Shown here in pieces: positions 12,531-25,000 of a stretch of 64,000 nucleotides of DNA. The notes under the pieces are model-generated. The model was not told the DNA's origin. It saw only the letters and a program-made list of their open reading frames with translations, and did no database searches. The stretch is taken from assembly GCA_964036275.1 (NCBI GenBank), contig OZ038434.1, positions 62,001 to 126,000 on the forward strand, read 5' to 3'. The stretch's first letter is position 1. Each line of letters begins with the position of its first letter. Origin of the DNA: Litoditis marina (Eukaryota > Nematoda > Chromadorea > Rhabditida > Rhabditidae). Made by a program: the position numbers and the translations under genes.

Positions 12531-15500
12531 ATGAGGCCGTTGGTTCTCGCAACGTTATGCCTAGTTTTGTCGCAAGCGACAGCCTTTTATCTGCCCGGTC
12601 TTGCTCCGGTCAACTTTTGCGACGCCAAGAATGCGAAACCTACATGTCCGGTTAGTTTTGAGTTTTGATTCTCTGTGCCTTCAAAGTGGTGGTAAATTAG
12701 ATCTATTTCTTTGATCTCATGGATGTTTTTCGATACTATTAGCATCATATTATATATTTCTACTTTCAAACGAAGAGTGATGAATTACCATTTTTGGCAT
12801 TTCAGAATGATATAACCATGTTCGTGAATCACCTTGACAGTGATCAGTCGGTCATCCCATACGAATATCACAGGTTGGTGTTGTCAACGCAACTGCTCTT
12901 TAATCATATGGTATTTATTTTTAGAGAATTTAAAATATTTGAAAAATATGTGTTGAGCATGAGCTATATTCAACGGAGTTGTTTGGTTTCCGGAGTCCGT
13001 TCCTTTAATCTGTTTTTTTTTTTCAGTTTCGATTTCTGCTATGACGCAGAGAGTGAACGTGAGTCGCCCGTAGAAAATCTAGGACAAGTTTTGTTCGGAG
13101 AGAGAATTCGTCCCAGCTCTTATAAGGTTAGTTGGTTAGTTCATGGTTCGATCAATTTAGTTGTGTTGGCAATAACTAAATTCGGCTTGAAGCTGGACGA
13201 TTATGTGGATCAATGTCGTGTTATCGGTCCTTCAAACTGCAATTGAAAAATGTATTGCAGTTTAAGGGACTGAAGCGTTGGAATTCGACGACATAATTGG
13301 CCTTCTTTCACTCATTTTTGAAGATCAGGCGATCCTTGTTGTATTCACGAAGTAGCCGGCTTTCGGAACATGAAAAAGCCTAGCACATCTCACCCCCGAA
13401 TGACCAAAAGTGTGTCAAGAGTCGTACGTGCTTGAAATGATTCGATATGGGAAAGTCTAGAAAAAATAATTCATCAAGCACATTGTGTAGTTTGCCGACA
13501 GGTATATAAATAGAAGCGACCACTATTTTGTAAATTTGCAGCTGTCTTTCCTGGAGGAGAAGAAGTGTTCTCTATTGTGCAACAAGAAATACTCCGGCAA
13601 GGCCGATTTGGCTAAGATTCTGCTTCTCCAAAAGGGAATGCGCCTCAACTATCAACATCACTGGTCAGTTATGGTTATGAATGTCCTGAACGCTGTTTGT
13701 TACTATTTATGGAGTATTCGAGTGGTCCGCTATACCGCTACTCTATTCACTTATGAAATTCAACTACAAAATTAGGATAACTGCTCGAATTGTCGATTCA
13801 AAGTTAAAAGTCCGTGGATTTATTCGAACATTTGCCGGATTTGGCCGTATTCCGTATTCGCAAAGTATTGAAAGTTTGAATAGTAACTACTTCTTTTGAT
13901 ATGATTTATTCTACTTTGTGATTTTGAGGCTATTCTGTTCTTTGTGTCCGTTAGTATTAATGTATGGAAAGTATTTCAGGATCGTGGACAACATGCCGGT
14001 TTCCTTCTGTTTCATGAATCAGCAGAATATGTACACTTGTACGACTGGCTTCCCAATGGGCTGCTACGTGGACGCGAACGGAAAACAGAGGGACGCCTGT
14101 GTACTCGACGTTGGTTCTTATTTTGTCTTTTGTCCTGCATATTCTTTGCATCTGTTCAAAATTATAACTGGAAAAGCAATGGTGTATTTTGAGACTAAAT
14201 GTCCGAATGACTTATATTCTCCAACAGTCGTGAATCGGCAAATGGTAAAATACTATCGTCTTGTGCGCGCTCGGCGCTCGCCCAGTATAAATTTCAAAAA
14301 TAAGAGCTTTCAAAAGACGTCTTCATTTGAAAACAATCATATTGAAATTTTGACTGAAGTCTGAAGGAACAAGTTTTACACATACGTAAAATACCTCCCA
14401 ATTTCGATACTGACTGATGCTCACTTTGGCGAGATTTCGATCGACGCATGGTCACTTTTCGGACCACATACGTCTTAGAAACTAAGATTGGTGACCAAAA
14501 TACGGCTGTTTTAGTTACACATACTCTATTTTTGGTGTTGTTCATGGTCATTTTTCTCGACCTGATTTTAAGGTAAAAGGTATTTTACGTATGGTTTTAC
14601 ATGTAACTTGTAACATAATGTTGGTTTCAGCCGAAATACAGTCAGGCCGATAGCTATTACATCTTCAATCATGTGGATATTGTTGTCGAGTACAGAGATA
14701 TGACGGAGGATCCTAATTTCCTCGAAGAAAAGGTGAGGGCTAGTATATTATATGAAAGAGCTATATTAATGAGTCTATCTAACACGGCGTCAACTTCACC
14801 TCTACAATCCCCTTGATTTAATCTTCCTTTTATTGCATAGGTTTTTGCCCAGTTTTTCCATCAATGCTGTCTTTAAAAACAGTTCTCTAGAATTATAAAA
14901 TAGAGAGAAATAATATCCTGCAAACCACCGGTGGTTTGCAGGATATTATTTCCAAAAGAACCAGTACAATAAACTTTGTTTTATTATTATAGGATATTAT
15001 TTCCAAAAGCACCAGTAAAATACAATAAACCTAACAGTAGTAGAAGTAGATAGTGTTGTCTTCAGGGATGACCAAAATTTTGACCGGCCTAACAACCGGA
15101 ACGACCCCCCCCCTCAAAAATCAAAATTCAATGGTAAATAGTCAAAAACAAGCTTTCTGAACCTAAAATATTACAATTCGAAGTTTGAATTCATCAAATT
15201 CTTCCCGACTTTCTATTATTTTCTCGAATGTTGGGCCGAAAACGACCCCCCCCCCCCCCCCCCTGAAAAAGTTGTCCGCGTACCAACTTTGGTCAACTTT
15301 GGTTGTCTTACTGGACTAGAATTTGAAAAACCACACTATAACTAAACTAGAACCCCTGCCCCTCTCAAGAAATGTGCGAGATGAATTGCATTTGCAGGTG
15401 GGCGGACGTATAATCCACGTGAAGGTGCAGCCGCGGTCCATCGCCCATTCTTCGCCCTCCTCGTTGAACTGCGGACAGGACACGAAGCCCCTTCCCCTGA

Positions 15501-18500
15501 AGGCATCGCAGACTGACGCAGAAATCACGTACACCTATTCCGTGCACTGGGTGGTGAGCAGTTTTTTACACACACTAGAAAAGTAATTCAAAAAGCGACA
15601 AAAACTCAAATCGGGTAAATCTGCTGATTTTTGAAATTTTTGATGCAAAATCATGTGTTAAGAGGAAGAAAACTATTTTTTGTGTAATATTCACGCCATA
15701 CTAGTGTATGGGTTCATATTGATTGTTAGTACAGTAATACTCCACACACAGTAATACTTGTACAGCGACTATATCAGCTTCAGCCGTGTGTTACTTTAAT
15801 TATATAGTTACACGATCACAGGCAAAAATTTAAAATCCAATTAACAGTACATGAACTAACTGTCTATAGATAGGAATTGATGAGCGTTATCATTTTTAGT
15901 GTGAGTATTCAGTAATCAGTGTCTAGAATTTTATTTGCAATGATAGTTTCATTTGTCGATTTAGTCGTAGAATCATACCCTAAATGCTCAGCGTTTTGAG
16001 AAAAACCCCCCTGTTTTTGGTCCGAAGATTTGGGCAACCCCCCCCCCTCAAAAATTGTCTAATTTAGCGATTTTCTAAATTAAGGGCAAAACCCCCTTAT
16101 AATGGCTGAGGGGAAGGACAAAACCCCCCTGTTTGAAAAAGTCACAACTCTGAGGCATTTAGGGTATGCGTAGAATTCTTAGCGTCACTATTCGTTTTCT
16201 CAGATTCGCGTGTAATGGATTGAGAAAGGTGTCAACACTTTGATCATCATAATTGATTCCAGAAAACTGATGTGAAATGGTCGTCCCGCTGGGATTACAT
16301 TCTGGACTCGATCCCCCATACAAACATCCAATGGTTCTCCATCATGAACTCTCTGGTCATTGTTCTATTCCTCTCGGGAATGGTTAGTTGTCAGTCTTCA
16401 TATGGCTTGCATACCAGTGAATCACGAAGTCAAGTGCTGTTAAATTACACTGTATGGGAGTTTTCGTCTTACTCGATTAGCATATTTTCAATGCAAAATC
16501 ATGAAGTTTCACGCGTTTATAGGAAAACGGGCTCTTTCGTTGAATAGTCACACCGCACTGGTGTATTTCTCATGTCTGTGCCGATTCAATAATGATGGTA
16601 TGTTCAATTGTTCAGGTTGGAATGATTCTGATGCGTACAATTCATCGTGATATCGCTCAATACAACCGACTTGACAATGAGGTTTGTGAATAATTGGACC
16701 ATACACCAGCAAGGTTGTCGGAATAGTCAGAAAAGTCCGAAAAACGGACTACTTTTTAGCCGAAAAGATGAAAATCGGTCTACTTCTGAGGTTAAATTCT
16801 AAATTTTCTCGTGTTCACATCAAAAAACGGCTTACTTATTGTCGCTTAGTCGGACCTTACTGGGGTATGAATTTGACCCTTAACCAATTTCTAGTAATTT
16901 AATTGAGGTGTTTGTTGGTAAGGGGTGTGTTGTAAGTCATTAATAGTAGAATGTTGGGTTTCTTATTTGAACCGAAACACGTGGTGGTATATATGTTTAT
17001 TGAGTGGCGACGTTTCGGTGGATTCGATGTCTTCAGAGCCTGGAAAGGCATCAATAAGCAAATGACAATAGACACAATCTTGTACAATATGTCATAAATA
17101 GTATACATTGATAAAACTTTTGATTTAGAATAGAGTTTGTTTTGTGCAGGAAGATGCCCAGGAAGAATTTGGCTGGAAGTTGGTGCACGGAGACGTGTTC
17201 CGTACCCCCAGATATGCCATGATGCTCTCGGTCTTCATTGGATCTGGATGTCAGACACTGCTTATGGTCGCCATCACGCTAGGTAGGTGCTCAGGTGTTC
17301 AATACGGTCAAATTGCTCATTCTAAGCAAAATAACACAGAAACGACTGTGAATTCTGAACCAATGGCTGGTTTGCGGCCAATTTTGCGAACTACTTGTAT
17401 CGGAATAGTTTTATAAGAATTGAAAAGTTTGACGTCGTACCGAGGAGAAGTTGTGTCTTTGTTAACACTTTTTGTTTTGTTAGTGGTAGTGGGTATATCT
17501 CGTTAGCTCAGAAGTAGCCAAACTAACTAATTAAGTAAATTCCCAGTAACCAATTTTCTATGTTTTTTTTTTCAGTGTTCGCTTGTCTTGGCTTCCTATC
17601 CCCAGCCAACCGCGGCTCTCTCATCACCTTTGCCCTCGTCTTCTACGTGTTCTTCGGAATCGTAGCTGGCTACGTGTCGGCCAGACTATACAAGAGTAAG
17701 TGGTGGAAAGAAACCTAGATTGAATGGCTGAACTTTTTTTTAATAGTTACCCCCTACCTACAATGTTGTGAGTTGTTGGGACTCGAGGCCTGCTTTTCAT
17801 TTCGAAATTCGAATGTAACAACTAGCAATCGTTGGGCCTATCATGCCAACAGCCAACTATTGCTTCCGCGATACGTGGGGGAATCGTATCTTTAAAGCAA
17901 TACATTGAAGCTATGTGGTTTTTTATTGATCCAGTGCCTATTGAAATTGCTGTCATGTCGAATGTAGACATCTCTCCGCCGCTCTCTTCTCCAATGTTTG
18001 CTCAGCTGAATAGTGTAGTGATATGAGATATGAGCGATGCTGACGTCAAGTAAAGAATGAATCACTGAATAGAGAAAAGGTGCCTTGTTGAAGATATGAA
18101 AACAATTTGCTTCGAGTGTTTCAACTTGAGCGTAGTCAATATATTGCGTATTTGTTTAGTGAAGATAGAAAAAAAGTTTCGAGGTTGTTTTAATATTTGA
18201 TTTTCCAGCTTTCCAAGGAGTTCACTGGAAGACGAATCTTGTCCTGACCAGTTTCCTTGTTCCCGGGTAGGTTTCGGGAAACTTGTAGAATTTCCGGTAT
18301 GCTATTTAGTTAGTAAGAAAGTTCAATTAATGGTAGTTTAACATAGAACGAGAAATATCGCAAAATGATGTTTTTTGAATAGTTTCCAAATTTATTGGTC
18401 TAGTTTGTTATTTCCATCGTTTTCAACATGGTGTAATTCACAACATTAGCGCGGTTTTCCGTGAGCTATTGTAACTGATTCTGATTTGAGCTTTATTATA

Positions 18501-21481
18501 CTTCAAAAATTAGAAATTGTGAAATTGATGTTGTGTGGGGTGTTGCAAAGTATTGGTGCGAGTGTGTGTATTCATATTATTTAGTATTCTTAAAGTTGGT
18601 GTGATTAGTGAAGTAATCAGTAGCTGGTGAAAAAGTAGTAGTAAATGTCGGTTGCAGTATTCTGTTCTCCATCTTCTTCTTCACGAACACTCTTCTGTGG
18701 ACGAAGGGGTCGTCGGCGGCCGTTCCTTTCGGGACCCTGGTGGCCCTGTTGGCCCTCTGGCTATTCATCCAGACCCCCATGACATTTGTCGGAGCATTCT
18801 TCGGATTCAAGAAGAAGGTGGGATATGGGATTCTGAAGAATCAGCTAGAGTTACGATGTAGTTACAGCATATTCAAGTGAAGTAGTCCGAATAGTCGGAA
18901 AATTTTGAAAAAAAAAAGACTTTTCCACCAAAAACGAGAAAATATGTCTATTCTTGTTGCAAGATCATTAATTTCTACGTGTTTTAATCTGAAAACACAC
19001 CACCTTCTGTCAAGTGGTCAAGTCGGATCTTATTGGTGTATGGTGGGATTCTGATTGATGAATCAGCTGGAGTTGTAGTTACAGGCATGAGTAATATTAT
19101 CAGCGAGTCAATGAGATCTTGCTTCTCACGTGATTGCATATACACTGAGGGGAACTCAATTGGAGTATTTTTGAGGTTTCTTGCTACATTTGGTTGCTCT
19201 CCTGAGCACAATGAGCTGTAGAATAATGTGTTGTGTTGCAGGCGATCCAGGCGCCGGTGCGTACCAACCAGATTCCCCGCCAGGTGCCCGAACAGACGAT
19301 GTACACGAAGCCACTGCCGGGAATGCTGATGGGAGGAATACTACCCTTTGGATGCATCTTCATTCAGCTCTTCTTCATTCTCAACAGTATCTGGTTAGTT
19401 TGCATGACATACCAAGGGTCACAGGATGTAGTGAAATAGCTCTGCTACTTTTTCATGCGGCGGCTTCTTAAAAACCTCAATGTTCACTCATTTTTCGATA
19501 AATTACCGTCCATTTTGTTAGAACACAGTTGCTTATGGTATAATTGTTCGGGACCCTCCCTCAAATGAGAGCCCTTTAAAATGAGAGGGCATCAGTTTAT
19601 TAGTAGAGGTAGGACTCGAAATGTGCCAATGTTCACCCAATATCTTCACATGGAATGGCAAAATTTACTATTCAGTTTTAAATACGTTGATCAGAATAAC
19701 CTGGCTGAGTATACTGGCATATACGCTGGCTAGGCCTACGAATAAGTGAATATTGTGTCCTCACGTCAATGAGTTTAATTCCAAAAGTTGTTTTTATATT
19801 TAACGTTTGATTCGGATTACAGGGCCCACCAGACATATTACATGTTCGGTTTCCTGTTCGTCGTGTTTTTGATCCTTCTCATCACTTGTTCCGAGGCCAC
19901 TATTCTTCTTGCCTACTTCCATCTTTGTGCTGAGGTAAGTTTGAAGATTTTACTCTAGGTCTATAAGATGGATACTAGAGGTTTCCGAATCACTTGTCGT
20001 TCTAAGTGATTCCCGTTCCCGTTGTATTCAGAAGTTTTTTTAGAAAGCAAGGTTTTTGTGTGGACTAACACACAATCTACTGGAAGCACTTGCGAAACCG
20101 AATAGTGATTTCATTTTCGAGTTGTGATTGTGCTTGCAGGATTACCATTGGTGGTGGCGATCCTTCATGACAAGTGGCTTCACTGCAGTCTACTTGTTTG
20201 CCTACTGTGTTCATTTCTTCACCAGCAAACTCACCATCACTGGAGTGGTAAGTTATTGTGCTCATTTCAATTGAAAGTGACATCTTGGTAATTGTTACTC
20301 AAACCTGTAATGGATTCAGAAAGAAATGATAGTTGTATATCGAACATTCACTATTACACGTTTGCCACAACGTCACCGTGAAAGGAACAGGGATGACCAA
20401 AGTTGGTACGCGGACAACTTTTTCAGGGGGGAGGGATCGTTTTCGGCCCAACATTTGAGAAAATAATAGAAATTCGGGACGATTTTGATAAATTCAATCT
20501 TCGAATTGAAATATTGTGGGTTCAGAAAGCTTGTTTTTGACTATTTACCATTGACTTTTGATTTTTGAGGGGGGGGGGGGGGTCGTTCTGGTTGTCAGGC
20601 CGGTCAAAATTTTGGTCATTCCTGGAAAGGAACACATTGCGAGAACTTCTATATTAATGACAGACGTTTAAAAATGCAGCCACCCAAAACCATCTCTCGT
20701 GGCTGTGATATTCATCCACGCTTTGAGACTCACTTTTTGCTATATACATGTTTGGTTTACGGAGAAGTTGAGTAATAATCGAGCATTTACCTGTGTTTCA
20801 GGTGTCCACCATCCTCTATTTTGCCTATACAGCCATTTTCGTTTTCATGTTCTTCCTCATGGCCGGTGAGTCAATGTTCAATTAGTCTCTACTACATATT
20901 AACGGGGTCTTCTTTAGATAATAGTCTGACATTGTTGGCGTATGTTTTTAGATAATATCTGGACGTAATACAGAAACTTTTGTGAAAGAGCGCCGCTCGA
21001 ACCTAAAAAAATTTCTAACTTTTTAAATGGGGTTTCTTTCCTTGCTTCCTTTTTTGGTTGGCGCATATTGGGATTGTAGGTTATCGCGAAATCTAATCTT
21101 GCGAACGAGATTTCGCTTCTGTGCAGCGAATAACGTTGTTCTTTGGGGGGGGGGGGGGGGTAAAAGTGGAATACAGAGAAAGTTTTGGAATCTGGGTTAG
21201 AGTAGTTGTTGATGGTTATTACGGTATGTTTTACATGTTATTACGGTATGTTAGACACTTTACCTGTGGTATATTAGTACAACATTTTTATTCACGTTTT
21301 TTTTTAGCAATTTAGCAAAACGTCGAGCGAATAGTCTTCATATAAAAGACAAAGGCTGTTGATTATATTAAACGGAGTACCACTGAAATATTCTCTGATC
21401 TTTTCCTTTCCAGGTACCATTGGTTTCCTCTCTACCTACTACTTCGTGAGGAAAATCTACTCTTCCGTCAAGGTTGATTAA
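12531..21481 (+). CDS. TM9SF2: Transmembrane 9 superfamily member 2 (nonaspanin, complete)
   Basis: This is a nine-pass endosome/Golgi membrane protein implicated in protein sorting. Eighteen exons give 652 residues (human 663): 12531-12650, 12806-12873, 13027-13126, 13542-13663, 13980-14109, 14631-14732, 15398-15553, 16263-16382, 16616-16681, 17150-17282, 17576-17695, 18209-18266, 18658-18817, 19242-19393, 19823-19934, 20140-20247, 20802-20865 and 21414-21481. A signal peptide is followed by [12 protein letters not shown], then [33 protein letters not shown], the first membrane span [59 protein letters not shown] and [10 protein letters not shown]. The tail is KIYSSVKVD, the family's KxD-type Golgi-retention motif. 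These match TM9SF2 more closely than TM9SF4. An acceptor (TTTCAG, ending 12528) sits 2 nt before the ATG. The introns are full of repeat elements. Confidence 0.96.
13183..13313. mobile_element. GATTATGTGGTCC / TTTAAACTGCAAT foldback family, copy 1
   Basis: A diverged inverted repeat: GACGATTATGTGGATC at the left, CGACGACATAATTGGCC at the right, and a centre with opposed CTGCAATTG and TTGCAGTTTAA. It lies in a TM9SF2 intron. Other copies are at 23653-23780, 49319-49440 and 60727-60850. Confidence 0.65.
15062..15310. repeat. C-tract element, copy 1 (TM9SF2 intron 7 upstream side)
   Basis: An intronic segment with two long C runs (15105-15113 and 15246-15263) separated by about 130 bp. The same sequence, reverse complemented, recurs at 20393-20625 in another intron of this gene. 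It carries no coding content. Confidence 0.7.
20393..20625. repeat. C-tract element, copy 2 (inverted)
   Basis: This is the inverted copy of the 15062-15310 element. Shared pieces include GACCAAAGTTGGTACGCGGA, GGCCCAACATT and CATTGACTTTTGATTTTTGA. It lies in the TM9SF2 intron between exons 20140-20247 and 20802-20865. Confidence 0.7.
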
Positions 21482-21933
21482 ATATAGATTTTATACTCTC
21501 TGAGTTTATGTGTACAGTTCCGAAAGTTGCCGAAAAGCACAAGTTTGACGTGCATTATTGTTAAAGGTAATTTGAGCAGTTTTGTTTGTTTCTGCACTAT
21601 TCTGCGTGTGCGTGTTATATAAATTGCAGCTTGTTTCTTCGTACTCACTGCGGTTTTTTGGCTTTAGACAAATGATGGTTGTCGTAGAAAGGTGTGTAGC
21701 TCTAATATCATGTACTTTTCTCTCTTCCATATTCTTGTTTTATTTATTGACTTGCGAAGTTTGGGCGCTTTTTGTTTTATACAAAACCCTTGTTATTTAG
21801 CCAATTGAGTATAACATGTCTTTAAAAATTCATGTTGGAGATAGTTCTCACCAAGAAGACATGTTGTACTACTTGTACAGAGTTTTCTCTAGCAAACCCT
21901 AACATTTTTATCCTAATTTTTATGTACTGTGAT

Positions 21934-21939
21934 AATAAA
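21934..21939 (+). terminator. Candidate polyadenylation signal for TM9SF2
   Basis: An AATAAA about 450 bp after the TM9SF2 stop, in an AT-rich 3' region. Convergent nlp-7-like coding begins at 22083, so the two 3' ends are only about 0.6 kb apart. Confidence 0.4.
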
Positions 21940-22080
21940 CGGTTATTTGTGGAGTTCATTAGCATAAATACACAAGAACAACGGAGTGTTTATTGGCTAT
22001 TTGTCCTATTTTGAGATCGCTTGATATATTCTGTATACATTAACTTGTGGAGATAGTAAGTTGACGATTGGAATAATCTT

Positions 22081-22086
22081 CTTTAT
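22081..22086 (-). terminator. AATAAA overlapping the neuropeptide stop codon
   Basis: On the minus strand the last codons read AGA AAA TAA followed by AG, so AATAAA spans the stop codon. If used, the 3' UTR would be extremely short. A conventional signal further downstream is not excluded. Confidence 0.35.
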
Positions 22087-25000
22087 TTTCTTCCGAAAGC
22101 CATTGAAGCAAATCTGAAAGTGAATTATTTCGTTAAGTTGACTAGGTTGTACATTGATAGTTCAGCCTGACTTGGACGTAGTGGCTCTCATGAAATAATG
22201 TGTATCGATTTACATTATTAATCTTATAATGTTAGATAGATTATACCTCGGATCATCGAGAGACCTCTTTCCAAATGAGCTGGTCAGGAAACGTGGGTCC
22301 TCCATTGATCGCTTGCCGAAAGAACTGGTGAAAAACCTGAAAATAGGAAGTGGTGACCACACGTGTATACGAAACTTTTTAACCCTATAAACAAAGTTTT
22401 CTCAAACTTATTCTATATTTGCAAAATGTATCGGTTTCGTCATGAAGAACGCTTCTCCCTGATCAAGCCGTGTTCTGACTCGATAGACTGTTCTCGGACA
22501 TACAAAGGTACAAAATTCACGGAAAAGGGGATACATGGTAAATAATAGAATGGTACCTGGGATCGTCGATCGATCTTTTTCCGAATGAACTGCTCATGAA
22601 ACGGGGGTCGTCGATTGAGCGTTTGCCGAATGAGCTGGTTAGAAATCTGCAACAATTGAACTATAGGGAAAGATCTAAGAATCGTTTCAGTTTGATCTCC
22701 CTTCGAGCCACGAGCCGTATTTTACATCATTTGAGAGAAAAACGACGGGATCTTACGGGAAAAAGCGACGGGAAAAATTTAAAATGTTGTTCAAAGCTGA
22801 CTGGGTGTTGCGCGGACGCCCACTATGCATATAGAATGTCAAGAGAAACAGATTTTTGCAGCTCCATCTAACATTCTGTCTAGTACAGTACCATCTATGG
22901 AGAAACAGAGAAGGGTGCTACCGTACCTGGGATCCTCGAAGGACCTTTTACCGAATGAGCTGCTGAAGAACCGCGGGTCGTCGAAAGATTTCTTGTCGTA
23001 GAATGAACTGAAATAAAATACTTTGTTTGTGGAAGTACAACTTGAATGTTATGTTTGAGAAACATCTGTAATCAAACAGTTCGATGTCAGAGATGAAGTA
23101 AGGGGAGAAGAGGAAGGCATATTATCGCTTTTAGAATAAATCATTTGCAGAACCAATTTTTTTTTCAGATAAAGTTTTAGATTTAAAACGTGAAACTGTT
23201 CCAAGTATCTTAATAACATAATTCACAAGCCGTGATCCACGCATCTCTACAGAAAAGCAACGAAATCAAACTACAAAAACCAAGCCTGATAGGACAAGAT
23301 ACACCGAATAGGCCTGCTTCGGAAGAAAGAAACCTTGCTCATAGTTTCATTGTACCCCAAACCCTACGGATAGAAGATCAAAAACTGAGTCAACTGACGG
23401 TAGCGATCCCCATCCAGTGCTTCTCTTTCCGAATGAGCTGCTGAACATTCGAGGGTCCTCGAAATTGCTCCGTTTCATTGTTTCACTGGAATTGAAAACA
23501 TAGGAAGGAGGAAGTTGTCCGATACCAAACATTTCTATATCAAAATAGAACGCCTGGGCAATGTTTTTGAACTGTTTTAGATCCTTGTGAATTTCTTTCC
23601 TAAAAGAGATGCTTATATTGACAGAGGTGAAGGTTGACCATATCTGAATTGTAGTTTGAAGCAGGACGATTATGTGGACCAATCCCGTGTCAACGGTCCT
23701 TTAAACTGCAATGGAAGAATGTATTGCTGTTTAAAGGACTGAAGCGTTGTGATTGTACCACATAATCGTCATTCTTTGATCTCCGTACACAGCACAATTT
23801 TCGACTGAGCTGGCAGTGAGATCAACACTACAACCACATGCGAACAGTACAACATGTGCTGTTTGAACCTGGCCACCTAGAGCGATTTAAATAACGCCAG
23901 ACGCTTTTCACGTGAATTATCGTTGGGCGAACTCAGAAAGTAGACTTTCATCTCCAACTATTCAAGACCTAGCCATTTATACACATTGTCAACATAGCAT
24001 TCTTTCTCTGTTCTAGGAAAAGTGTAAATTTGACTTTGTTTAGGAAAAAGTCACTTCAACAATTTTTTAATGATTAAGTCATATATATTCTCCTAAATTA
24101 AAGAACAAAGCGATGCATGAAGAGAAACATGTGCTTGAAGATTGGGAAGAGAAAAGCGAACATCAAGAGATGGGAGCAAAGTAATACCTATCCGCGGGCT
24201 GCATCTGCGCTCCCCCTCTTTTACCAAAAGCTGATGAGAAAAGTCTGGAAAAAGTGAATACGAGGAAAGTGTCAAGCATATAAGTTTCCCATGGCATGCC
24301 GGGATTATAGAAAGTGAGATAATCTCCGTTGTAGTTTGATCTCGATACATTATTTCCGAATTTCGACCGAAACCCACGAGATCAAAGTACAAACGCAGTA
24401 GGATAGAGCAAAGTACATCGTATACGCTTGCTCTAGGGACCGAAAACTCTATAAACAAGTTAGTTATTTCTGCAGCTGTACGAAACACTGAACTTCATCT
24501 CCACACTGATGAAAATGGGTAGGTTGTTGGGATCAGCTCGAAAAGTATTAAATTTGCCTTCATCAAGGATAAAAACATGCTGTTAATGAAATCACAAGAT
24601 TTGGTCGTACTCGATGATTGATAACGCACCTCGGGTCATCGAAAGCCAGTGTTCGTTTGTCGTAGGGAGAGGTGAAGTAGCTGAAAACATTTCTTATAAA
24701 GTTTTTTCCGAACAATAGTACACATTCCCTCAGGAATTTAGAGGTACAAAACGCTATGCGGCTAGCGAACCTGCCATTTAATCACTAATAGATAGACGAA
24801 AGTTCACGGTAATGTAGTAACGTATTTTGTTCAACAATTTGACACCTAACAGCACTTTTCATCTCTGCAATGTATCCGGAAAATTTGGTGATTAGAGAAT
24901 TTTGGCACCTATACCTATATGATGGTGTTCATAACCGCAATTTGTATGCTGTTACGTAACGAACGCAATAAATGTTTTGATTTGACTCCAATGTTTCTGT

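Noticed and set aside
13918..14364. 148-residue plus-strand frame
   Set aside because: Only 13980-14109 is the TM9SF2 exon; the rest is read-through into introns.
24093..24488. 131-residue minus-strand frame
   Set aside because: Only 24244-24188 fits a coding exon, and it is read in a different frame (the neuropeptide precursor).
24492..24508. A 17 bp micro-exon feeding a shorter acceptor at 24230 in the neuropeptide gene
   Set aside because: The phases work, but the acceptor at 24245 joins exon 2 directly and restores the DPR-LFSSAF-GKR repeat, so the micro-exon is unnecessary.
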